Part shown: piece after piece, positions 1-6,022 of the stretch
Numbering within the stretch: position 1 is the stretch's first letter
How the letters are laid out: the number at the start of each line of letters is the position of its first letter
From: Antarcticimicrobium sp.
GTDB taxonomy: Bacteria > Pseudomonadota > Alphaproteobacteria > Rhodobacterales > Rhodobacteraceae
DNA: 64,000 bases
Reading direction: 5' to 3'
Assembly: GCF_029212575.1 (NCBI RefSeq)
Contig: NZ_JARGPK010000052.1
Coordinates: forward strand, 17,893 to 81,892
Translations under genes and position numbers: made by a program
Notes under the pieces: model-generated
The model's database searches: none
What the model was told of the DNA's origin: nothing
Seen by the model: the letters and a program-made list of their open reading frames with translations, nothing else

Positions 1-53
1 GGAACCCTAGAGTCGCCGCTTAGTGAATGAAATTCACGAAATCCGCAGGCAAT

Positions 54-81
54 CCATGCAAATTCGCATGGTTTTTCTTTT
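54..81 (+). terminator. Rho-independent terminator of an upstream gene
   Basis: A perfect 6-bp stem (CCATGC at 54-59, GCATGG at 66-71) closes a 6-nt loop and is followed by a run of T from 72. This is the classic intrinsic terminator form on the plus strand. It probably ends a gene lying left of the window, since no coding region is seen in 1-274. Confidence 0.7.
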
Positions 82-127
82 GTTCCTCGGCAGGATCGTG
101 CTATACACGTTTCCCCGCAGATCAACT

Positions 128-149
128 GCGCGCGAGCGCGCGCTTTTTT
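128..149 (+). terminator. Second intrinsic terminator-like hairpin
   Basis: GCGCGC (128-133) pairs with GCGCGC (138-143) around a 4-nt loop, followed directly by six T (144-149). It could back up the terminator at 54-81 or attenuate transcription heading for rpoH. Alternating GC tracts pair easily by chance, so the call rests mainly on the T run. Confidence 0.5.
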
Positions 150-225
150 CGCTGTCACGGCGACGGAAATGCGCTGATGCTGCGTGGAAAGGATCAAGCG
201 CGGTCCCTTGAAAAGGCATACGCGC

Positions 226-237
226 TCACTTAAGTGA
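226..237. promoter_or_regulatory. Palindrome upstream of rpoH
   Basis: TCACTTAAGTGA is a perfect 12-bp palindrome 37 bp before the rpoH start codon. A CTTGAAAA stretch at 207-214, resembling a heat-shock -35 box, lies just upstream. The palindrome could be an operator or part of the promoter; no regulator can be named from sequence alone. Confidence 0.35.
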
Positions 238-274
238 ATGTTAAGCTCATAAACATCGAGGACGACGGACGACA

Positions 275-1177
275 ATGGCGAATTATGGAAATCTGCCGGC
301 CCCTTCGCCCGAAGGGGGGATGAATCGTTACCTGCAGGAGATTCGCAAGTTTCCCCTGTTGGAGCCGGAAGAAGAATACATGCTGGCCAAGCGCTGGGTC
401 GAGGAACAGGACACCGAGGCGGCCCACAGGATGGTGACCAGCCACCTGCGGCTGGCGGCCAAGATCGCCATGGGCTATCGCGGCTATGGCTTGCCGCAGG
501 CCGAGGTGATCTCGGAGGCCAACGTGGGCCTGATGCAGGCGGTCAAACGTTTTGACCCGGAAAAGGGATTCCGGCTTGCGACCTATGCGATGTGGTGGAT
601 CCGCGCCAGCATTCAGGAGTATATCCTGCGGTCCTGGAGCCTGGTAAAGCTGGGCACCACCAGCGCGCAGAAGAAGCTGTTTTTCAACCTGCGCAAGGCC
701 AAGGCCCGCATCGGCGCGCTGGAAGAGGGCGATCTGCGCCCGGAGAACGTCGAGCGGATCGCGCATGATCTCGGGGTGACCGAGAAAGAGGTGATCAGCA
801 TGAACCGCCGGATGTCGGGCGGCGATGCCTCGCTGAACGCCACGGTCGGCTCCGAAGGCGAAGGCACCATGCAGTGGCAGGACTGGCTGGAGGATGAGGA
901 TGCCGACCAGGCTGGCGATTATGAGGCTCGGGACGAATTGGAGACGCGCCGGGAACTGCTGGCGCAGGCGCTCGACGTGCTCAACGACCGGGAAAAGGAC
1001 ATCCTGACCCAGCGGCGCCTTGCCGAACGGCCGGTGACGCTGGAGGAACTGAGCGGCCAGTACAACGTCAGCCGCGAACGCATCCGCCAGATCGAGGTGC
1101 GCGCCTTTGAAAAGCTGCAGCAGAGGATGCGGGAGCTGGCCAAGGAAAAGGGCATGCTGATCCCGGCCGCCGGATAA
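275..1177 (+). CDS. rpoH: RNA polymerase heat-shock sigma factor RpoH (sigma-32)
   Basis: Alternative sigma factor that directs RNA polymerase to heat-shock and stress promoters. The 300-aa protein has the sigma-70 family layout: region 1.2 near residues 17-35, region 2 near 50-128 (HLRLAAKIAMGYRGYGL, then FDPEKGFRLATYAMWWIR), and region 4 with a helix-turn-helix near 245-285 (VTLEELSGQYNVSRERIRQI). The RpoH box, QKKLFFNLR at residues 132-140, separates RpoH from the housekeeping sigma factor and is close to the usual QRKLFFNLR. The length matches the family. Alphaproteobacteria often carry two RpoH paralogues, and I cannot say which this is. It is monocistronic, with a terminator just downstream. 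Confidence 0.96.
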   Translation: MANYGNLPAPSPEGGMNRYLQEIRKFPLLEPEEEYMLAKRWVEEQDTEAAHRMVTSHLRLAAKIAMGYRGYGLPQAEVISEANVGLMQAVKRFDPEKGFRLATYAMWWIRASIQEYILRSWSLVKLGTTSAQKKLFFNLRKAKARIGALEEGDLRPENVERIAHDLGVTEKEVISMNRRMSGGDASLNATVGSEGEGTMQWQDWLEDEDADQAGDYEARDELETRRELLAQALDVLNDREKDILTQRRLAERPVTLEELSGQYNVSRERIRQIEVRAFEKLQQRMRELAKEKGMLIPAAG

Positions 1178-1202
1178 GGACCGGTTCCGCAGAACAACAC
1201 AG

Positions 1203-1234
1203 GGCCCCGTCCGTGACACGCCGGCGGGGCCTTT
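1203..1234 (+). terminator. rpoH terminator
   Basis: A 7-bp perfect stem, GGCCCCG (1203-1209) with CGGGGCC (1225-1231), is followed by TTT. It lies 25 bp after the rpoH stop codon. Confidence 0.75.
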
Positions 1235-1343
1235 GCGTTGGGGCCGGCTGTTGCCGGGGGGCGGCCCATCGGCTCCGTCTTGTGCGGCGGGGGTTTTTGC
1301 GGCATCACCCTTTGCAAAACGTCCCAGTCTTGAAGGAATGGCC

Positions 1344-1508
1344 ATGAACTATGCGAAATCCGGCGCTCCGAAGCCGGGCAGGAATGCTCCGCGCCACCAG
1401 GAACACAATGCCGCCGGAACCGACAAGAACCCGTTCGGCACGCCCAAGGCGAAATCCGAACTGCTGGCGCGCATGAAGGCGGCGGCCGAGACCAGGAAAA
1501 AGGGCTGA
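1344..1508 (+). CDS. Small lysine/arginine-rich protein of unknown function
   Basis: A 54-aa basic polypeptide with no membrane segment, cysteines or signal peptide; it ends in a helical KSELLARMKAAAETRKKG-type tail. I chose ATG 1344 because AAGGA at 1333-1337 then sits 6 bp upstream; the in-frame ATG at 1338 would leave no spacing. It may bind nucleic acid because of its charge, but that is only inference. It lies between rpoH and a second tiny basic gene, the kind of short ORF often missed in annotation. Confidence 0.6.
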   Translation: MNYAKSGAPKPGRNAPRHQEHNAAGTDKNPFGTPKAKSELLARMKAAAETRKKG

Positions 1509-1514
1509 CGCCCC

Positions 1515-1733
1515 CTTTCCCATTGCCCCCGTATTCGATGCCCGAGTCGCTGCTGACGCTTGCGGAAGTCTGGGCATCGGCGTAAAATCCCATTGCACAG
1601 GACAGCCACGACTCGGTTGCCGATGTGACTCACCAAAATCATCGACCTGACCCTTGTCGGGCAACCCTGATTTTCCTGAGGGACGATCCCCCCGGCCTGT
1701 AGCCGGCGGGACATTTCTTTGCGAGAGACAACG
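1515..1733 (+). ncRNA. Candidate structured leader RNA with competing helices
   Basis: No gene is visible here, but the plus strand holds several perfect inverted repeats that overlap one another: 1536-1543 with 1572-1579 (8 bp), 1542-1549 with 1609-1616 (8 bp), 1615-1621 with 1660-1666 (7 bp), 1621-1625 with 1640-1644 (5 bp), 1635-1641 with 1668-1674 (7 bp) and 1692-1696 with 1702-1706 (5 bp). Neighbouring helices share bases or cross, so they cannot all form together, as expected of a switching leader. It precedes the small ORF at 1734, so it may be that gene's 5' UTR or a free small RNA. Seen: the repeats. Inferred: transcription and switching. Confidence 0.45.
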
Positions 1734-1865
1734 ATGGGAAAAGGCAACAGTAAGCGCGGCAACAAGGAAGCCAAGAAGCCCAAGCAGGAAAAGCCGAAGG
1801 TTCTGGCGACCGCGAATTCCGGTGCCGCCAAGCCGCTCACGCTGGGCGCGAAAAAAGGCAGATAG
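1734..1865 (+). CDS. Very small lysine-rich protein of unknown function
   Basis: A 43-aa, strongly basic peptide beginning MGKGNSKRGNKEAKKPKQ and ending GAKKGR. The ATG at 1734 follows GCGAGAGACAACG, which offers a weak GAGAG ribosome site. I have an impression of similar short lysine-rich proteins in other alphaproteobacteria, but no function is known to me. It sits behind the long structured leader and before a strong hairpin, so it looks like an independent transcription unit. RNA or ribosome binding would fit the composition but is not shown. Confidence 0.6.
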   Translation: MGKGNSKRGNKEAKKPKQEKPKVLATANSGAAKPLTLGAKKGR

Positions 1866-1877
1866 GGCCGCGGCCCG

Positions 1878-1903
1878 GGCGGGTGCACTACGCGCCCGCC
1901 TTC
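1878..1903 (+). terminator. Strong hairpin after the small lysine-rich gene
   Basis: GGCGGGTGC (1878-1886) pairs with GCGCCCGCC (1892-1900) over 9 bp with one G-U pair around a 5-nt loop. It begins 13 bp after the stop codon. The T tract is short (TT), so termination is likely but less certain than at the rpoH terminator. Confidence 0.6.
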
Positions 1904-2179
1904 CGGGGTTCGGGGTGTCGGCGTCCATTCAGCCGGGCGCCGTACCGAAACCTTGTTTTCGCCGGTCACCTTGCGGATCGGCGCGTCGCTCCTTGCGGAT
2001 CCAGAGGCGCAAAGGCCCGCGCGGCCAGGCCATTGCCGGATGACCGTATCGCCTGAGCATTCTCGTTCGCTGGTTTCGCGCGCCCGTCGGTCGCGACAGG
2101 CGCGCGCAAAGCGAATTCTGGCTTCCCCCTAGGCAAAAGGCGCGGCAGGGCATAGGTTTTTGCGCAAGGGAGGGCGGCC
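1904..2179. other. Intergenic stretch without recognised gene
   Basis: Apart from the hairpin at 1878-1903, this stretch up to the zinc-finger gene shows no convincing coding region on either strand. It presumably holds that gene's promoter. A GGGAGGGCGGCC stretch at 2168-2179 supplies its ribosome binding site. Confidence 0.4.
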
Positions 2180-2449
2180 ATGGCAGGCGGTTGGGCGCGC
2201 GACGGCGCGGTGAGCGAACAGATCGAAGCCTCGATCAACGATGAATTGGCGCGGCTCAGGACGCGGCGCGCGCCGCTGGGCGAAAGCCTGACCCATTGCG
2301 CGGAATGCGAGGAAGAGATCCCGGAGAAGCGCCGCCTGGCGATCCCCGGTGTCAAGCTCTGCATCGACTGCCAGCAGGAGCGCGACGGCGTTCACAAGGC
2401 GCGCGGCGGCATCAACCGGCGCGGGTCCAAGGACAGCCAGTTGAAATAG
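2180..2449 (+). CDS. DksA/TraR-family C4 zinc-finger protein
   Basis: An 89-aa protein with a four-cysteine zinc finger: Cys40, Cys43, Cys61 and Cys64 (HCAEC...CIDC), in the DksA/TraR arrangement. Family members bind the secondary channel of RNA polymerase and modulate transcription, often with ppGpp. This one is much shorter than DksA (about 150 aa) and lacks most of the long N-terminal coiled coil, so it belongs to the short TraR-like group whose role is less defined. The start ATG has GGGAGG upstream at good spacing. Its 3' end overlaps the convergent membrane-protein gene by 38 bp. Confidence 0.85.
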   Translation: MAGGWARDGAVSEQIEASINDELARLRTRRAPLGESLTHCAECEEEIPEKRRLAIPGVKLCIDCQQERDGVHKARGGINRRGSKDSQLK

Positions 2450-2699
2450 GGGCGGATTTCCGCCGGTTCCGTTTCTGCCGCCACCGGCGCAGGAACTGCC
2501 GCACGTCGAGGGCCGCCACCATGATGCCGAGCGGCACCATCCAGAACCCGAGCACGGGCAGGAAGCCGAACACCCCGCCGACGATCATCAGCAGCCCCAG
2601 CACGAAACGCAGCGCGCGCGGCACGCGGGCGCGGATGCGCGTCAGCACGGGGCGCAGGCGGTCTTTCAGTTGGGTTGTGTGATTGCGGCTCACTTGCAA
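2412..2699 (-). CDS. Small membrane protein of unknown function
   Basis: A 95-aa protein with a basic N-terminus (residues 1-30), two hydrophobic stretches joined by a short turn (about 31-64, including LGLLMIVGGVFGFLPVLGF) and a very basic tail (RRWRQKRNRRK). The pattern resembles small two-helix inner-membrane proteins of the PGPGW type, but I cannot confirm the family. It converges on the zinc-finger gene with an overlap of 38 bp and no terminator between them. Confidence 0.55.
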   Translation of the reverse strand: MQVSRNHTTQLKDRLRPVLTRIRARVPRALRFVLGLLMIVGGVFGFLPVLGFWMVPLGIMVAALDVRQFLRRWRQKRNRRKSAPISTGCPWTRAG

Positions 2700-2730
2700 G
2701 GGTCCCCTGTTGCCTCAGGCGGGGCGGCCT

Positions 2731-2960
2731 AGGTGTTCAAGACTCGTTCTCGTTTCATAGCCAGAACATGACGATTGCGGCGAGAGCGATAGATGAGCAA
2801 AAGAGCCTGGGGCACCTATCATATCTGGTCGCGACACGACGACCCCAGTCCTTGAGCCTGCCGAACATGATCTCGATCACTGCCCGGCAGTGCATTGCGC
2901 AGCAATGTCACGTGAGGGGCGGTTGCGGCGTTTGTAGCGCCGCGCACAAAGGCCGGACAC
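2731..2960 (-). pseudogene. IS5-family transposase C-terminal remnant
   Basis: Reading the minus strand, 2920-2950 encodes ARRYKRRNR, and 2757-2877 encodes a segment with IEIMFGRLKDW, VATRYDRC and a final ALAAIVMFWL before a stop. These are the well-known C-terminal motifs of IS5-type (IS427-like) DDE transposases, where RRNR and IEIMFG are normally adjacent. Here 41 extra bases (2878-2918) separate them and shift the frame. The rest of the element upstream is not recognisable. A CCTAGG at 2728-2733 may mark the old insertion edge, as such elements often target CTAG. This is a dead, truncated copy. Confidence 0.75.
2878..2918. repeat. Insert of three abutting palindromes in the dead transposase
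   Basis: This 41-nt block consists of CACTGCC-C-GGCAGTG (2878-2892), CATTGC-GCA-GCAATG (2893-2907) and TCACGTGA (2908-2915), then GGG. All three are perfect inverted repeats placed back to back. It interrupts the transposase exactly between codons that are normally consecutive. It could be a small palindromic repeat element; I know of no named family that it matches. Confidence 0.5.
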
Positions 2961-3059
2961 ATGACCGCACCCCGCAATGATCGCCAACAGCTCAAATCAA
3001 TCCCTGCAAAACCGGAGCCGTCCACACATGAGTCCGCCTGCGCAGTTGCTCCGCAAGGC

Positions 3060-5693
3060 TCATTCTGCCGCCTGCCGCGTGGTCAGGCCATGCAACAATT
3101 CCGCGATCTCCGGGCGGCAAGAGCCGCAATTGGTGCCCGCGCCAAGTGCCTCGCCAATCGCCTCCACGCTCAAGGCCCCACGGGTTTCCACCGCCTCGAT
3201 GATGGCGTTGACGCCAATCCCGAAGCAGGAGCAGAGCATCGGGCCGGGGTTGGGGGCGTCCGCGGCCGGGCGGCCCGTCAGCCCGTCGGGGCCGGTCGTT
3301 CCTGGCAAAGTGGCGAGGTAGTCGCGCATCACCGCGACGGGCCGCCGCGCGATAAAGAGCGCGCCGATCACGACACCATTGTCACGCAACGCAATTCGCG
3401 CCGTTCCGCGTTTGGAATCCAGGATCGTGGTGGCAAAAGCCTCTGGTGCCGCAAAGAGCCTGCGGGCCTCGGCCTCCCATTCGCCGGTATCACGCAGCCC
3501 CGCCAGTTCCGCACGATATCCCCTCAGCGTGCGGGCCTGCGCCCAGTAGTCCGACGTCAGAGTCATGGGTTTGGCCGAGACGGCAAATCCGTACCAGGCC
3601 GCGTCAAGCCGGGCCACCGCCACCACGCTGGCCTTGCTTTCGGGCTGGCCCCAGACGGGATCGGTTGCCGCCGCCACCACCGCGTCGATCCGGGCCGATG
3701 GCGCGGTTTCCCCGGTCCAGTGTATCGGCGCGAAGACCTGTCCGGGTTTCACCGCATCGGTGAGGCGCGCGCGCAAGATGGCCCGGCCCGTGGGGCTGTT
3801 CACCGTCACCAGATCGGCGGCTTCAATCCCAAGGCGGCGGGCGTCCGCCGGGTGGATCTCCAGAAACGGCTCGGCCAGGTGTGCCGACAGGCGCGGCGAC
3901 AGCGCGGTGCGCGTCATCGTGTGCCACTGGTCCCGCAACCGTCCGGTGTTCAGACGGAACGGGTAGCGTGGCCCTGTTGCTGCGGCAGGCGCCCGCCATG
4001 AGACGGGCAGGAGCCGCGCCTTGCCGTCAGAATGAAAGAACATGCCGTCACCAAAGAACCGCCCGCCCCTACGCTGTGCGGTGATCGGCCAGCGTTGCGG
4101 TTGCATCGAGTCATAGGCGCTGTCGCTCAAGTCGCGGAGGGCGGAAATGTCGAAATCCCGCCCGAACTGCCCCGTGATCGCGGACAGCGCGGCATGCTCG
4201 CGGAAAATCTCCGCCGGGCTGTCGTAATCGAAGGCGCGGGCAAATCCCATGCGGCGTCCGACCTCGGCCAGGATGTCCCAGTCGGGCCGCGCCTGACCGG
4301 GGGCGGGCAGCAGGCCGCGCTGGCGGCTGATGGTACGGTCCGTGTTGGTGACGGTGCCGTCCTTTTCGCCCCAGGCGGTGGCGGGCAGGACCACGTCGGC
4401 CAGCCTTGCGGTATCCGTACGGACGGTGATGTCACTGACAACGGTAAAGCGGCAGCTGGCAATGGCATCGCGCACCGCATCGGCCTCTGGCATCGAAACG
4501 GCCGGGTTGGTGTGGATGATCCACAGTGCCTTGATGCGACCGTCCGCCACCGCCCGGAACATATCCACCGCCTTCGGCCCTGGCGCCTCGGGCAGGCGCG
4601 GCGCCCCCCAGAACGCGCGCACCGCGCTGCGGTGATCGGCGTTCTCCAGATCGAGGTGACAGGCCAGCATGTTGGCCAGCCCCCCCACCTCGCGACCGCC
4701 CATGGCGTTGGGCTGACCGGTCACCGACAGGGGGCCGCGGCCCGGCTTGCCGATGCGGCCGGTGGCCAGATGGCAATTGAGGATGGCGTTGACCTTGTCT
4801 GTGCCGGAGGTGGACTGGTTCACCCCCTGGGAGTAGATCGTCACGACGCGCTCGGTCCCTATCCAGAGCTGGCAAAAGGCGGCGATCTCGGACTCGTCCA
4901 ACCCGGTGAGCGATGCGTCGTCAGCACGGGCGGCGCGCAGCGCGGCCTCAATGCCTCGGGTGTTGGCCAGATACGCCCGGTCAAGCGCTCCGTTGGCCTC
5001 GATCTCGGTCAGAAGCCGGTTGAACAGCGCCACATCGGACCCCGGTTCAAGCGCCAGATGCATATCGGCCTGATCGCATGTCGCGGTCCGGCGCGGGTCG
5101 ATCACCACCACCTTGGTCCCGCGCGCCTTTCGCGCCGCCAGCAGTCGCTGGTACGTCACCGGATGGCACCAGGCAAGGTTGGAGCCGACCAGAACCACCA
5201 GATCGGCCTCGTCGATATCCTCGTAGGTTCCCGGAACCGTGTCGGTGCCAAAGGCGCGCTTGTGCCCCGCGACCGAAGAGGACATGCAAAGCCTCGAATT
5301 CGTGTCGATATTGGCCGAGCCGATGAACCCCTTCATCAGCTTGTTGGCGACGTAATAATCCTCGGTCAACAATTGGCCGGAGACGTAGAAGGCCACGCTG
5401 TCGGGCCCATGTTGCGTGATGGTTTCGCGAAAGCGGTCCGCCACCAGTTGCAGCGCGTGGTCCCAGTGCACCTGCCGCCCGTTCACGCGCGGGGCCAGAA
5501 GACGGTGATCCAGCCCGACGGTTTCGCCCAGCGCCGAGCCCTTGGAACACAGCCGGCCGTGATTGGCCGGGTGTGCAGCGTCGCCGCGCACCTCCAGCCC
5601 ACCCGTTCCGTCGGTGCGCATCTGCACACCACAGCCCACACCGCAATAGGGGCAGGTGGAGCGTGTCCAGGGCTGGTCCGTGCCATCCGCCAT
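3060..5693 (-). CDS. nasA: Assimilatory nitrate reductase catalytic subunit NasA
   Basis: Cytoplasmic molybdopterin enzyme reducing nitrate to nitrite, the first step of assimilation. The N-terminus has the [4Fe-4S] ligands CPYCGVGC plus a fourth Cys (residues 14, 17, 21 and 49 from the ATG), followed by the long bis-MGD oxidoreductase fold and the dinucleotide-binding C-terminal domain. The last ~60 residues carry a bacterioferritin-associated-ferredoxin-like [2Fe-2S] domain (CSCFG...NCGSC), typical of NasA but absent from periplasmic NapA. Length (877 aa) fits. The ATG at 5693 overlaps the nirD stop in a TGATG; an in-frame GTG at 5696 is the alternative. It is the last gene of the nas operon. 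Confidence 0.95.
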   Translation of the reverse strand: MADGTDQPWTRSTCPYCGVGCGVQMRTDGTGGLEVRGDAAHPANHGRLCSKGSALGETVGLDHRLLAPRVNGRQVHWDHALQLVADRFRETITQHGPDSVAFYVSGQLLTEDYYVANKLMKGFIGSANIDTNSRLCMSSSVAGHKRAFGTDTVPGTYEDIDEADLVVLVGSNLAWCHPVTYQRLLAARKARGTKVVVIDPRRTATCDQADMHLALEPGSDVALFNRLLTEIEANGALDRAYLANTRGIEAALRAARADDASLTGLDESEIAAFCQLWIGTERVVTIYSQGVNQSTSGTDKVNAILNCHLATGRIGKPGRGPLSVTGQPNAMGGREVGGLANMLACHLDLENADHRSAVRAFWGAPRLPEAPGPKAVDMFRAVADGRIKALWIIHTNPAVSMPEADAVRDAIASCRFTVVSDITVRTDTARLADVVLPATAWGEKDGTVTNTDRTISRQRGLLPAPGQARPDWDILAEVGRRMGFARAFDYDSPAEIFREHAALSAITGQFGRDFDISALRDLSDSAYDSMQPQRWPITAQRRGGRFFGDGMFFHSDGKARLLPVSWRAPAAATGPRYPFRLNTGRLRDQWHTMTRTALSPRLSAHLAEPFLEIHPADARRLGIEAADLVTVNSPTGRAILRARLTDAVKPGQVFAPIHWTGETAPSARIDAVVAAATDPVWGQPESKASVVAVARLDAAWYGFAVSAKPMTLTSDYWAQARTLRGYRAELAGLRDTGEWEAEARRLFAAPEAFATTILDSKRGTARIALRDNGVVIGALFIARRPVAVMRDYLATLPGTTGPDGLTGRPAADAPNPGPMLCSCFGIGVNAIIEAVETRGALSVEAIGEALGAGTNCGSCRPEIAELLHGLTTRQAAE

Positions 5694-6022
5694 CACGCCG
5701 CACTCCGACCCGACAGGCCGGTGCCGTCGATCAGAACGCGGCCTGCCTCAACCCGCAGCGGATAGGTGGCAATGCTCCCGTTTTCACCCTGCGCCTGCCC
5801 TGTGTTGAGGTCAAAGACCCAGTTGTGCAACGGGCAGGTGACGGATTGGCCGTGGACGATCCCCTCGGACAACGGCCCGCCCCGGTGCGGGCATCTGTCG
5901 GAGGCGGCAAAGACCTCTGCCGTGCCGGTCCGAAAGACCGCGACACAGCCAAGGGCGGTTTTCAGTTTTCGGGCCCCGCGCAAGGGGATGTCGTCTATCG
6001 CGCAAATGTCGATCCAGCTCAT
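5693..6022 (-). CDS. nirD: Nitrite reductase small subunit NirD
   Basis: A 109-aa Rieske-type partner of NirB in the NADH-dependent reduction of nitrite to ammonium. The Rieske ligand pattern is complete: Cys44-x-His46 (CPHRGG) and Cys63-x2-His66 (CPLH). Some NirD proteins, such as the E. coli one, have lost these ligands, so this one probably still binds a [2Fe-2S] cluster. Its start overlaps the nirB stop (ATGA) and its stop overlaps nasA, so the three subunits are translationally coupled. Confidence 0.94.
   Translation of the reverse strand: MSWIDICAIDDIPLRGARKLKTALGCVAVFRTGTAEVFAASDRCPHRGGPLSEGIVHGQSVTCPLHNWVFDLNTGQAQGENGSIATYPLRVEAGRVLIDGTGLSGRSAA

Noticed and set aside
230..1345. Long minus-strand open frame opposite rpoH (371 codons)
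   Set aside because: Shadow of rpoH in G+C-rich DNA; proline/arginine/histidine-rich translation with no domain.
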